From Deltaproteobacteria bacterium (GTDB taxonomy: Bacteria; Bdellovibrionota; UBA1018), in assembly GCA_013286765.1 (NCBI GenBank), contig JABDFB010000001.1, positions 32,684-96,683 on the forward strand: DNA of 64,000 bases, read 5' to 3'. The position numbers were made by a program, and so were the translations under genes. Below the pieces are notes generated by a model. The model made no database searches, had not been told where the DNA came from, and saw nothing but the letters and a program-made list of their open reading frames with translations. Below are positions 33,247-42,076 of the stretch, piece by piece. Every line of letters starts with the position of its first letter. Position 1 is the stretch's first letter.

Positions 33247-34560
33247 CTATCGAGTAAGCTCAAAAATCAGAAGAGCTGCGCGTTGCGCTTGAATAACCAG
33301 AGAATCCAGATCTAAAGTTTCCTTGGGCGAATGTTCGTCGGTTCCATTAGCGCCAATGCCAACAAGGCCGGCTGAGACATAAGAGGCGATATAAGAAATA
33401 TCGCCGCCGCCGCGGAGATCTGGCGGTTGAAGCTGAAGTTCTCCGGTGCCCAATCTTCTGCTAATTTCATTATATTTTTTGAATAACTGGAGATTCGCGT
33501 CTACCGGGGGCATCGGAGGTATTGCATCCTCAAACTGCACTGTAGCGCTTGTACCCGGTAAACTCTGAGCGACAATATTCTCTATTCGTTTTTTCGCGTC
33601 TTTTCCCTGGTCCTGCGTTAAATAGCGCAAGTCGCCTCTGGCAACGGCTGTGTTGGCAATAATATTTGTTTTTCCAAAGCTATTGCCTTTTCCCGTGCTC
33701 TTGTCGAAAGAGACTTCCGTTCCGCCTAGAATAATACCTGGGTTAAACGTTAAATTTTTCTCGCCGCTTAATTTAACTCGCATGTCATTGAGAATTCGTG
33801 CTATCTCAAAAACGGCTCCGTTACCAAGATCTTCATTAAAAATCACTGAAGAATGGCCTTGTTTCCCTTTAACTTCGAGCATCCAATGGGAAGTAGCTCT
33901 TCTGCCAACGGAAATCATTCCACGTGTGGTAGCTTCAAAATCCAGAGCAATATCGCTTTTCTTGGCGAGGTCCACCAGAGGTTTGCGCGAAATCGATGTT
34001 GGTTTTCCGCTATTTTCCTCATCTCCTGTGAGTGCTATTCGGATTGTCGTATTTTCCAACGCGCCGGCAGCTACGAGTGCTTTCAGCGCGTAGAGGATAA
34101 TGACGTCACCACTTTTCATGTCCGTCACTCCTGGTCCAAAAGCTTTATTGCCGCTGCGGCTAAACTTTTGAAAAGGGCCATCTTTTGGAAAAACCGTATC
34201 CAGGTGTCCTATTAGCAGCAGCCTTTTACCCTTTTTTCCCTGCCGTTCAGCAATTAGCGTTCCTGCTCGCTTTGTCGCTTTCGCTCCGTTTTCCCAACGC
34301 GTCTTAAACCCCAATGCTTCAAAGTGGGGCTTCAACATCTCGCCGATTTTCTCGACTCCTTCGATGTTTTCCGTCCCGCTGTTAATATTCACCAACTTTT
34401 CGAGCAGAGATATTTCTTCGTTTTTTCTTTCAGAAATATACTCACTCATCTGACGTTCCATTGGGGAAAGCTGGTCGGAAGATAACTGGTTGGCTTGGGA
34501 CAGCGGCGGCGAACTTGGCAGAAAAAAGAGCAGCGATAGAACAAGAATACGGAAGTGCAT
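33247..34560 (-). CDS. Secreted M20-family zinc carboxypeptidase (glutamate carboxypeptidase-like)
   Basis: Exported metallopeptidase of 437 residues. The signal peptide 'HFRILVLSLLFFLPSS' starts at ATG 34560 (in-frame ATGs at 34590 and 34608 are less likely). The catalytic core includes 'LLLIGHLDTVFPKDGPF' (zinc His, Asp), 'GPGVTDMKSGDVI' (bridging Asp), 'ALTGDEENSGKP' (catalytic Glu pair) and a C-terminal 'NGTDEHSPKETLDLDSL' with the last His ligand. It is most like CPG2-type glutamate carboxypeptidases. It probably trims peptides or N-acyl amino acids in the periplasm; the substrate is unknown. The gene is convergent with the desaturase. Confidence 0.9.
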   Translation of the reverse strand: MHFRILVLSLLFFLPSSPPLSQANQLSSDQLSPMERQMSEYISERKNEEISLLEKLVNINSGTENIEGVEKIGEMLKPHFEALGFKTRWENGAKATKRAGTLIAERQGKKGKRLLLIGHLDTVFPKDGPFQKFSRSGNKAFGPGVTDMKSGDVIILYALKALVAAGALENTTIRIALTGDEENSGKPTSISRKPLVDLAKKSDIALDFEATTRGMISVGRRATSHWMLEVKGKQGHSSVIFNEDLGNGAVFEIARILNDMRVKLSGEKNLTFNPGIILGGTEVSFDKSTGKGNSFGKTNIIANTAVARGDLRYLTQDQGKDAKKRIENIVAQSLPGTSATVQFEDAIPPMPPVDANLQLFKKYNEISRRLGTGELQLQPPDLRGGGDISYIASYVSAGLVGIGANGTDEHSPKETLDLDSLVIQAQRAALLIFELTR

Positions 34561-34669
34561 CGTAGAAATTTCGCACAGAAAGGACGTCATTGCAATTTTT
34601 GTGGGCAATTTTCGAGAGCGGTTTTACGATGCTGAGGGGGCTCTATTCCACCTTATGGAAAAACCTAGT

Positions 34670-35134
34670 TTAATCACGCAGGCGCGCTTCAATATCGTAT
34701 TCTTTTTCGAATTCCTTGAGACCAGCATTATTTATTAGTCGTCTGACTTTTCGATAATCTAAATCGGATACTCTCTTGCGATCACGCATATCTTCGAGAT
34801 TGTCCAGAGCTGTCTTTCTATTTCTCTCGAGCTTCTCCACATAGATGCTAGTTTGTTCCCAATTCTTTACTTTGGAGCCTTGGTATCCCGATGAGGTATC
34901 CCAAGCGATTGAAAGTGGCCACGTAAGGACGTCTACAATACCGAGACCTATTTGCCCTGTGTAGAATGATCCCACGCCAGGTAAAACTCCAAGCCAAGCT
35001 CCTGTAGTAGGATTCTTATCTTGAATGGCTATTCCTTCTTGCTCCCATCTTGTTAATTCGTATTCCTGCTTATTATTCAAGGATGCACAGCCAAAGCAAA
35101 ACGTGAGCGCGACTACAGCAATTAGAGTTTTCAT
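34670..35134 (-). CDS. Small lipoprotein with TM2-like hydrophobic region
   Basis: 154 residues from ATG 35134, which has a strong GGAAGGAAA ribosome site (the frame is open further upstream). The signal sequence ends in a lipobox-like 'TFCFGCASL'. After a short polar part comes 'GVLPGVGSFYTGQIGLGIVD' and a hydrophobic stretch, reminiscent of the 'P-G-x-G-x-x-Y-x-G' pattern of TM2-type small membrane proteins. The C-terminal half is charged and helical. The function is unknown. Confidence 0.6.
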   Translation of the reverse strand: MKTLIAVVALTFCFGCASLNNKQEYELTRWEQEGIAIQDKNPTTGAWLGVLPGVGSFYTGQIGLGIVDVLTWPLSIAWDTSSGYQGSKVKNWEQTSIYVEKLERNRKTALDNLEDMRDRKRVSDLDYRKVRRLINNAGLKEFEKEYDIEARLRD

Positions 35135-35239
35135 GAATTTCCTTCCCATAACATTAGATGATCTTATTGACGACTTTACGCATGATGTCAATCAGAAATT
35201 CCGAACACGCTTATGTGCATCAATACTTGCACAAGTGGC

Positions 35240-35674
35240 TCAATAATTGAATTGGTCAGAGCGTGTTTGTTCTTTTAATCTCCGCTTATAAATCGATACA
35301 GCGTTTTGAGCATCCTTCTCAGGATCTGGGAATACGTCATTACATTCATGTGCATAATAGTATTCCCGATAGTCGTCAAATTGTGACAAAGTCTTGTCAT
35401 AGGCAGTAGGACCCACTTTATATTCGTATTTGAATAGTTGAAAATATTCTCTTAATCCGTTCTTATCAGTAACGCCATTGCTTAGCGCTACTGCAAAAGC
35501 GGGTTTAACAATACTTGATATTCGTTCCAGGCATTGTTTAGTACGTATATCCGAGGTACTGGACATCCTATTTACTACATTAGAACTAATCGGTTCAGGG
35601 CTAACTGCATTTGCCGATGCAGCCCAACCAGCTATAGCGACCGCAATGACACTTATCAAGAATCTGCCTGCCAT
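35240..35674 (-). CDS. Small secreted protein, unknown function
   Basis: 144 residues from ATG 35674 (GGAGACGAG upstream). The signal peptide ends near 'WAASANAVSPE'. The mature part contains two Cys ('RTKQCLERI' and 'YAHECNDVF') that may form one disulfide, and a Tyr-rich central part. No family is recognised. It lies 105 bases upstream of the lipoprotein gene on the same strand. Confidence 0.5.
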   Translation of the reverse strand: MAGRFLISVIAVAIAGWAASANAVSPEPISSNVVNRMSSTSDIRTKQCLERISSIVKPAFAVALSNGVTDKNGLREYFQLFKYEYKVGPTAYDKTLSQFDDYREYYYAHECNDVFPDPEKDAQNAVSIYKRRLKEQTRSDQFNY

Positions 35675-35844
35675 ACTCGTCTCCTTATTTTTAAGAATCG
35701 GTACCAACTGTATGTTGGGCAAGGCAGTTATGATTCTGATTTTAATTTGAACATTTTTGAAACTAAAATAATTTTAATTGGAATATATTAGCGTGCATTA
35801 TGCAGTCTAAAATTCTAGTGAACTGAAGCCCTACGGATTTTCTT

Positions 35845-37602
35845 TCAAATCAATTCTCTCGCTTGATCTTCCGTTACGGTCGCAATAATTTGGCCGGAAT
35901 ATTTTTCGCCTCGAATAATCGACGTGGCGAATTTCTTCGCAAATTCCGGTTTAATTTTTGCTGGGAGTGGGGGCTCTTGCGGATCGACCACACATTGGAC
36001 GATTACAGGTCCTGGTGTTTCGAGCGCTTTTTCGATTATTTCACCGCAGAGTTTTGGATCTTCAATGGTGAATCCTATACCACCACAGGCCTCTGCCACT
36101 TTTGCAAAATCAATGGGCTGGAGATCGCAAACATACTCGGGATTTCCAAGGAGAACCATCTGTTCCCACTTAATTTGTCCAAGCGTATTATTTTTGATAA
36201 CAAAAATTTTCACCGGAAGTTTATATTTAATGCAAGTAGCAAACTCGGCCATCAACATGGAAAGGCCGCCGTCGCCGACAAAAGCAACTACTTGCCTGTC
36301 CGGATGCGCCACTTGTGCAGCAATCGCGTAGGGGAGGCCGCAAGCCATGGTCGCAAGTGTTCCAGAGATCGAGTGCATTTGACCACGACGCGCAGGAATT
36401 TGCCGGGCCCACCAGGTGGCGACCGTGCCGGAATCACAGGTGACGATCGCTCGATCCGATAAGCGTTTGCCTAATTCCCACGCTGGTACTTGTGGTTTCA
36501 TAGGCATGTCCATGCGCGCGCCACGCTCTTTCATCAGTTTCCACCAGGCTTCTATTTCAAATTGAATTTTCTTGATAAAGGTTCGGTCGTCCTTATACGA
36601 GAGTAGTGGAAGCAGTTGCTGGAGTGTGCGTTTACTGTCCCCAACCAAACCTATTTCAACCGGATAGCGTAAGCCAATTCTTTCAGGTTCCAGGTCGATT
36701 TGCACGGCTCGTGCCTGCTCGGGTTTAGGCAGAAATTCAATATAGGGAAATGATGTGCCGATCATAATCAACGTGTCACACTGTTCTATTGCATCTTGGG
36801 ACGGACGAGTACCGAGCAAGCCAATTCCTCCGGTCGTGTATACACAGTCGTCAGGGACGCTGTCTTTACCGAGCAAGGCTTTGACGATAGGTGCTCCTAA
36901 CGTTTCCGCAAGTTGGATCACTTCGTCAGTAGCATGCTTTGCACCCTGGCCGGCCAAAATCGCAATATTCTTTCCAGAGTTAATGATATCGGCCGCGGCT
37001 CGTAGCTCTTCTTCGTTTGGAAGATTTGCTGAATGAGGATGCACAGTTGATACGTGGTGCGGCAAGTTTCGCGCGGAGGCGAACCTGCGTTTGAGCGGCA
37101 TGTCTTGGAAATCTACTGGAATGGTGATGTGCGAAACACCGCGACGTGCGTAAGCTTTTCTGCAGGCAAGTTGGGTTACATTCTCGACATGTGCGGGGCC
37201 CATGACACGAACATTGTATACCGCGACGTCTTGAAACACTTTATCTAGATCAACGTCCTGCTGCGAATGGGTGTCTAATAAATCATGATAATGTAGTCCG
37301 GTGATTGCTAAAACCGGCGCCCCATCAAACTTTGCATCATAGAGGCCATTTAACAGATGCAGTCCACCGGGGCCTGAGGTCGCAATGCAAACTCCTAGCT
37401 TTCCTGTGAATTTGGCATAGCTGCAGGCCATAAATGCTGCGGCTTCTTCGTGTCGGACTTGAATAAATTTTATTTTGTCCTGACGTTTTCGTAGAGCTTC
37501 GATTAAACCATTGATTCCATCGCCCGGAAGCCCAAAAATAGTATCTACGCCCCAATCTTCAATCAGAATATCAAATAGTACATCTGCCGCTGTTGTTTGC
37601 AT
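35845..37602 (-). CDS. Thiamine-diphosphate-dependent pyruvate oxidase/dehydrogenase-like enzyme
   Basis: 585-residue ThDP enzyme, closest to PoxB-like pyruvate:quinone oxidoreductases. The catalytic Glu lies in 'QVRHEEAAAFMACSYAK', followed by 'CIATSGPGGLHLLNGLYD'. The central domain starts with 'GKNIAILAGQGA', and the ThDP-Mg motif is 'VAFVGDGGLSMLMAEFA' with 'KNNTLGQ'. It could oxidise pyruvate to acetate plus CO2 with quinone, but acetolactate synthase or oxalyl-CoA type activities share this fold. It lies downstream of, and on the same strand as, an AI-2E family permease gene. Confidence 0.87.
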   Translation of the reverse strand: MQTTAADVLFDILIEDWGVDTIFGLPGDGINGLIEALRKRQDKIKFIQVRHEEAAAFMACSYAKFTGKLGVCIATSGPGGLHLLNGLYDAKFDGAPVLAITGLHYHDLLDTHSQQDVDLDKVFQDVAVYNVRVMGPAHVENVTQLACRKAYARRGVSHITIPVDFQDMPLKRRFASARNLPHHVSTVHPHSANLPNEEELRAAADIINSGKNIAILAGQGAKHATDEVIQLAETLGAPIVKALLGKDSVPDDCVYTTGGIGLLGTRPSQDAIEQCDTLIMIGTSFPYIEFLPKPEQARAVQIDLEPERIGLRYPVEIGLVGDSKRTLQQLLPLLSYKDDRTFIKKIQFEIEAWWKLMKERGARMDMPMKPQVPAWELGKRLSDRAIVTCDSGTVATWWARQIPARRGQMHSISGTLATMACGLPYAIAAQVAHPDRQVVAFVGDGGLSMLMAEFATCIKYKLPVKIFVIKNNTLGQIKWEQMVLLGNPEYVCDLQPIDFAKVAEACGGIGFTIEDPKLCGEIIEKALETPGPVIVQCVVDPQEPPLPAKIKPEFAKKFATSIIRGEKYSGQIIATVTEDQARELI

Positions 37603-37671
37603 GCAAGTCTCCCTCTTCGATAGAAAGAAAATGATGCAACGATGATTCCAGATGAGACGAACGGGCAGGGC

Positions 37672-38697
37672 TCACTGCTTTCTTTCTATAGTTCTTTCAA
37701 TATAAATAATATGTATAAATGTCCGCAAACAAACGAGTAGGGGGGTTGCTACAATAACGCCCAGTACCCCTAGCAGAGCAGTAATTGCGGATTGCCAGAG
37801 AAGCAAAATGCCCGGACTAATTTCAACTGCTCGTTTCATGACTATGGGTTGAATGATATAGCCTTCTACGATATGAACTGCAAGATATACTAGTAGAGTG
37901 TAAATAAATGTTGTGCCAGAATCTGCAAGCCCTAATAGCAAACCGGGAATAGCGCTTGAGATAGCACCAAGGTAAGGAATAAAAGTGCCAAAGAAAGTAA
38001 GTAGGCCCAAAAGTGGCCATTGTTCCAGACCCACTAACCATAGTCCTGCCGCCGTTAGAGAGCCCATTATGGTCATTGAGACGAGAGTTCCCTGCAGCCA
38101 ACGCCTCAAATCAAATCCGGTTTGATTCCAAAGTTCATCAAAGACAGGTTGATACTTATTTGGGACGAGTGATTTAAGGCCCTTTCGATAGCTTCCCGGC
38201 TGGTGAGCAAGAAATGCGGCCAAAATGATGATAAAAAGGGTTCCAATAACTGCTTCAACAGAAGAGGTCAGAACTGGAATTGTTTTTTTAATAATCGCCC
38301 CAATGGCCTTGGTAGCTTCTTCCTGAATCTGAGCTTGGATTTTTTCTCCTTTAGTTCCCTGAAGTACAGGCTCCCGATAACGTGCGCGGTAAAACCAGCC
38401 CTCAGCTCGATCGAATGCTTTTGGGAATTTTTGGATCGCTTGTCGGCCTTGTTCTGATAGGATTGGAATAGTTACTGCTGCAACTCCTGTAAGAATACCT
38501 ATCGTAAATATCAAAGTAATGAATACAGAAATGCCTCTTGGAATCCAGCGTGAAAAAAGAGTAATAGGAAAATTCATGAGAATACTTAAAAGAATTGCGA
38601 AAAAAGCTAGTAAAAATACTTCTCGAATTTCGAGTACAGCTTTGAGTAAGCCAAAAAGTATAATGAGAATAAAACCTACGGCGATTGGATTTTGAAT
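37672..38697 (-). CDS. AI-2E/PerM-family membrane permease, probable AUU start
   Basis: Multi-pass inner-membrane protein of the AI-2E (TqsA/PerM) family, 341 residues when started at the ATT codon at 38697. From ATG 38577 only 301 residues result and the first membrane helix ('VGFILIILFGLLKAVLEI') is lost. The ATT is preceded by AGAGGG (minus strand, 38712-38707) at 9 bases, and no ATG/GTG/TTG occurs between the upstream in-frame stop and 38577. The conserved C-terminal core 'GTFIPYLGAISSAIPGLLLG' and 'IVEGYIIQPIVMKRAVEISP' is intact. The function is probably export of small molecules or ions; the true substrate is unknown. Confidence 0.82.
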   Translation of the reverse strand: MQNPIAVGFILIILFGLLKAVLEIREVFLLAFFAILLSILMNFPITLFSRWIPRGISVFITLIFTIGILTGVAAVTIPILSEQGRQAIQKFPKAFDRAEGWFYRARYREPVLQGTKGEKIQAQIQEEATKAIGAIIKKTIPVLTSSVEAVIGTLFIIILAAFLAHQPGSYRKGLKSLVPNKYQPVFDELWNQTGFDLRRWLQGTLVSMTIMGSLTAAGLWLVGLEQWPLLGLLTFFGTFIPYLGAISSAIPGLLLGLADSGTTFIYTLLVYLAVHIVEGYIIQPIVMKRAVEISPGILLLWQSAITALLGVLGVIVATPLLVCLRTFIHIIYIERTIERKQ

Positions 38698-38945
38698 AGG
38701 AGCAAGCCCTCTTTATATTTTGTCCCAAGAGATTTAAAAGCAAGCGGGACAGTGATTAAACCATCTATGTTCCATGGAACTCGCGTCGCGTGGTGGCGCA
38801 TTGGATCTTCTGGTACCTCTAGGATTGAGAAGAGCAAATTTAGTACCGAGAGTCCGTAGAAACTGTCCAAAGCTCAGTTCGAACGTGACGGTGCAGACTT
38901 TGCATTTGCATTCGTCACATACTAAACAGCGAAGGGGCGTTGAAT

Positions 38946-39491
38946 ATGAAAAGTCTCATTTGTTTTCTTAGCTTTCTTAGTAGTTTCCAGATTGTTGCAA
39001 TGCCAGCGGCCGCAAGCGAACGAGATATCGTCAGAGATGTGAGTAGTGATAGGACCAGTGAAATTCGTGAAAACTCCGCAACCGTCATGTTAGCGGAATT
39101 CAAGTATGCTAGAAATATTCTGGTTCACGGTGTTCCGTTTTCTTCGGGAATTCGAATAATGAGAGATGGAAGCGTGATTTCATTTCAAGAAACCGGTTAT
39201 GGAAATACCACTGACTTGATTGTAACCCTAGGCGAGAAGAAGCTTGCAGCTCTCATAGAAAAAATTGATTCGCTCAAAGAAACACCGCTGGTAGATATCA
39301 ACCCGCACTCGACTGATTGCCTAATTCTTGGAACGGTTTTTTACACTATTACTAACTCTAGTCAGAAGACTTTTCCTATATTCAAGATCGAAAGGTGTCA
39401 TAGGTTTTCCAACGGTCAATCGCAGACGGATTCGGTGATGAAAGTCCTGGATACTCTCAGATCGTTGGAAGGGGCGCTGATGTTCCCGTAA
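38946..39491 (+). CDS. Secreted protein, unknown function
   Basis: 181 residues from ATG 38946 with AAGGGG eight bases upstream. A signal peptide (about 1-22, ending 'AMPAAASERD') is followed by a mature part with beta-strand pattern including 'GTTDLIVTLGEKKLAAL'-like text (exactly 'NTTDLIVTLGEKKLAALI') and two Cys (in 'TDCLILG' and 'IERCHRF'). It resembles periplasmic proteins with an inhibitor-like fold only vaguely; no family is claimed. It is convergent with the methyltransferase gene. Confidence 0.55.
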   Translation: MKSLICFLSFLSSFQIVAMPAAASERDIVRDVSSDRTSEIRENSATVMLAEFKYARNILVHGVPFSSGIRIMRDGSVISFQETGYGNTTDLIVTLGEKKLAALIEKIDSLKETPLVDINPHSTDCLILGTVFYTITNSSQKTFPIFKIERCHRFSNGQSQTDSVMKVLDTLRSLEGALMFP

Positions 39492-39496
39492 TTGGG

Positions 39497-40261
39497 TCAA
39501 AGGCGCTTTGTTCCATAACAAAGGTATCCGCATTGAGTAGATTTTGTAAATTTGAAGCGGAAATTAGGATTTACTTTTCCTGTCAGTAGTAGTTCCAGGG
39601 TTGGTTTTGCAAGGATTACTGGTTTGATTCCGTGGACTTCGCTAACCTCAAGACCAGTCGATTCGCACATTTGGTTAAGTTCGACGGGTTTAATAAACAT
39701 ACGATAAACATGGAGATGCGCTGGGGTGTTTTTGACGAACCACTCCAAAGCCTTTATTGCAAATAGCCAACTTATAAAAGTTCGATTAAATGTATATAAG
39801 AAAAATAGCCCTCCCGGTTTTAAGAGCCTGCTTGTCTCTCGGATAACATCGTGTGGATTTTCAACATGCTCTAGTAGATCCATAGCGCATACTACATCAA
39901 ACGATGCAGATGGCAGAGGGACAGCTGTAACATCAGACAGTAGATAGTTTACTGACTGAGTGGTGTCATAAGCTTTGGCAATTTCTAAACTAGTCTTAGA
40001 AAGATCTACTCCGACTACTTGATGTCCATCTTTTGCTAAGTCATTGGAAAGAAAACCGCCACCGCAGCCCATGTCCAAAACACGAAGTGGCTTAATTGTT
40101 CCCTGTAATTTCTCTTTAATTGTCTTTCGAATCCAAGGGTTTCTGGTTCGTGCTTCCGCTCGCAGCAAAGCTACAGGATCATCGTCAGCTCGATACCACC
40201 TATCACCGAGGTTATTGTAGATCTCGTTATTAATCTGTTCCTGATGTGTGTGCATTGTCAT
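39497..40261 (-). CDS. UbiG-like SAM-dependent O-methyltransferase
   Basis: 254 residues, class I methyltransferase. The layout matches UbiG/COQ3: an N-terminal 'INNEIYNNLGDRWYRADDDP', the SAM motif 'VLDMGCGGGFLSNDLAKDG', then 'VVGVDLSKTSLEIAK', 'DVVCAMDLLEHVENPHDV' and 'LKPGGLFFLYTFNRT'. It is the third gene of an operon after a type III polyketide synthase and a small membrane protein. It therefore probably methylates a phenolic polyketide product rather than ubiquinone precursors (inference); a role in ubiquinone synthesis cannot be excluded. Confidence 0.8.
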   Translation of the reverse strand: MTMHTHQEQINNEIYNNLGDRWYRADDDPVALLRAEARTRNPWIRKTIKEKLQGTIKPLRVLDMGCGGGFLSNDLAKDGHQVVGVDLSKTSLEIAKAYDTTQSVNYLLSDVTAVPLPSASFDVVCAMDLLEHVENPHDVIRETSRLLKPGGLFFLYTFNRTFISWLFAIKALEWFVKNTPAHLHVYRMFIKPVELNQMCESTGLEVSEVHGIKPVILAKPTLELLLTGKVNPNFRFKFTKSTQCGYLCYGTKRL

Positions 40262-40278
40262 TATTTTTTGCTCTTTTT

Positions 40279-40743
40279 TTAGTTGTCATCCAATGGTCGA
40301 GTTGTTGATATACTGTTCCAATATAGCAACTGATACAATGCGAAACCTATCAACAACGAGATCTGAAAAGAAAGTATCGATTTTATTTGATCTAGGTGAT
40401 CCTCCTGCAAATAGCAGCTACCTAAAGCAATGAGCATCGCCGAATGCACAAGAAATAAGAGTGCATGCAGCCATCCCTCACTAGCTGTACATTCCCTTTT
40501 ATGAATCCACTCATCTTTTGTAACGAAAAGACAAGAGAAAATACTGAGTAGAACATAGCCTAAAAAGCCAGACCGAGGCGGAACAAACCGGGCCCAAGAA
40601 AAACAAAGAATTACGGTTAGTGTATCCAGTGGGTGACCCAATTTTTCCCATTTTCCAAGACCTCGATTCCAGTGGAACCAGAATTCGTCTACGGCCATTA
40701 AGGCTCCTTGGAATAGCAAAGAAAAATAAAACAGATTTTTCAT
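40279..40743 (-). CDS. Small multi-pass membrane protein in the polyketide operon
   Basis: 154 residues with about four membrane segments. Conserved-looking polar residues lie in 'AVDEFWFHWNRGLGKWEK' and 'VTKDEWIHKRECTASEGW' (several His, Glu, Trp at membrane edges), a pattern seen in membrane enzymes. No known family is recognised. The ATG overlaps the stop of the polyketide synthase gene (ATGA), so both are translated together; a membrane enzyme tailoring a lipid-like polyketide is a reasonable guess. Confidence 0.6.
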   Translation of the reverse strand: MKNLFYFSLLFQGALMAVDEFWFHWNRGLGKWEKLGHPLDTLTVILCFSWARFVPPRSGFLGYVLLSIFSCLFVTKDEWIHKRECTASEGWLHALLFLVHSAMLIALGSCYLQEDHLDQIKSILSFQISLLIGFALYQLLYWNSISTTRPLDDN

Positions 40744-41975
40744 CGTCCTGAATTCCGCGTGGCAACTTTCTTAAATAAACCACCCGAAATAGTCAATCCT
40801 GGGCCGAAAGCCAAACTAAAGATAAGCTTCCCCGATGGGCAATTGGAATCCTCAACGATGTTTTTCCAGATATGCGGAAGAGTAGCGGAAGACATATTGC
40901 CATACTTTCGGAGGGTTTCACGACTATGGGCGATCTGGTTTTCTCTGACACCCAGCAGAGTCTGGACCTGATCAATAATTCGTGGGCCTCCAGGATGAAT
41001 GGCGAAAACCGCTTCTTCCCTTAAGTCGTTAAAGCGAAAGCCAATAGTTTCGGCTAGTCTTTCTAGAAATTTAAGTGCTTCAAAACTGATTTTTTCAGGA
41101 ACAGATCTCGAGAGACTCATTTTGAAATTCTTCTCTCCGATAGTCCAAGTCATATCGTTCTGAGTATTTGGAATAATTTTCTCTTTAAGCGCGAGTATCT
41201 CAAGGCATGGAATATTTGGAAGGGTTGCTTCCGAATGTTGCCCTGCGGTATTACCTTCAGATTTGAAAATGCTGTATTTAATATGACCATCTGCAAATAG
41301 CGTTTGAACTACCAATTGTTCCGGATCGTTTAGGGATGGGTTCATGTGCAGTGTACAGAGTTCTGTGTGAACGACGTCAACAAACTGAGATGAGTCCATG
41401 TTCGCATTTGCTAGTGCTTCCGGTAGGCATAAATAAGCACATGCTGTGCGAAGAGCTGGGAACGATGCATAGCAACCCATGTGGTAAAGATGGGTTACTC
41501 TCGAATTTGCGCCCCAACCCATTTTTTCTACAAGCTCTTGAGCCGGACTGGGCGATACATAGCCTGTGCAGCTCACATGCAAGAGTTCACGTGGTGGTGG
41601 CGTATGAAGCGGGTACAAATCCGTCTGATATAGGTCCGAAAAGACCTCACGGACTCTTTTTTGAAAAAACTCCATTCTTTTGCCAAGAGACGAGCCCTCT
41701 GGACCTTCCTTAAAACTGAAAATCTTCATTTCATCCCAATTTTCGTGGGTGGCATCATCAATTTCAAATCCGCGAGACTCTATATAACGTGACGAACAAG
41801 CATAATGATGTATACGCCTGGAGATGTTGCTCTTCGAGTTTGAGTTCGACTCTGTGCCGCCCGCGGCATTCCTTGCGGATTGTTCATGTGCGTGGGTAAG
41901 CCATTGCAAAGTAGCATCTTGATTTGCCGAATACCGAGGACGGATTGTTTTAAAATCAGAGATGTAAAAGGTCAT
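40740..41975 (-). CDS. Type III polyketide synthase (chalcone/stilbene synthase family)
   Basis: 411 residues from ATG 41975 (GGAAG ten bases upstream; the frame is open 18 codons further). The thiolase-fold triad is complete: Cys in 'LYHMGCYASFPALRTAC', His in 'FAIHPGGPRIIDQVQ' and Asn in 'LRKYGNMSSATLPHIW'; the GFGPG loop appears as 'AFGPGLTISGG'. Such enzymes condense an acyl-CoA starter with malonyl-CoA to pyrones, resorcinols or naphthols. The partner genes (membrane protein, UbiG-like methyltransferase) suggest a methylated phenolic lipid or quinone. The starter unit cannot be predicted by eye. Confidence 0.9.
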   Translation of the reverse strand: MTFYISDFKTIRPRYSANQDATLQWLTHAHEQSARNAAGGTESNSNSKSNISRRIHHYACSSRYIESRGFEIDDATHENWDEMKIFSFKEGPEGSSLGKRMEFFQKRVREVFSDLYQTDLYPLHTPPPRELLHVSCTGYVSPSPAQELVEKMGWGANSRVTHLYHMGCYASFPALRTACAYLCLPEALANANMDSSQFVDVVHTELCTLHMNPSLNDPEQLVVQTLFADGHIKYSIFKSEGNTAGQHSEATLPNIPCLEILALKEKIIPNTQNDMTWTIGEKNFKMSLSRSVPEKISFEALKFLERLAETIGFRFNDLREEAVFAIHPGGPRIIDQVQTLLGVRENQIAHSRETLRKYGNMSSATLPHIWKNIVEDSNCPSGKLIFSLAFGPGLTISGGLFKKVATRNSGR

Positions 41976-42076
41976 AGAACATATACTTCCAAATTGGGTG
42001 CCAATAACTATGGGAACTCCCAGCAGCACTAGCGAATGAGTTAGTGCGAATGGGGACGATAGGTAAGAAAGTTAAG

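Noticed and set aside
33650..34215. Two open frames antisense to the M20 peptidase
   Set aside because: Fully overlapped by a peptidase with all catalytic motifs.
35863..36462. 199-codon open frame antisense to the pyruvate-oxidase-like gene
   Set aside because: Shadow of a conserved enzyme; no independent motif or start signal.
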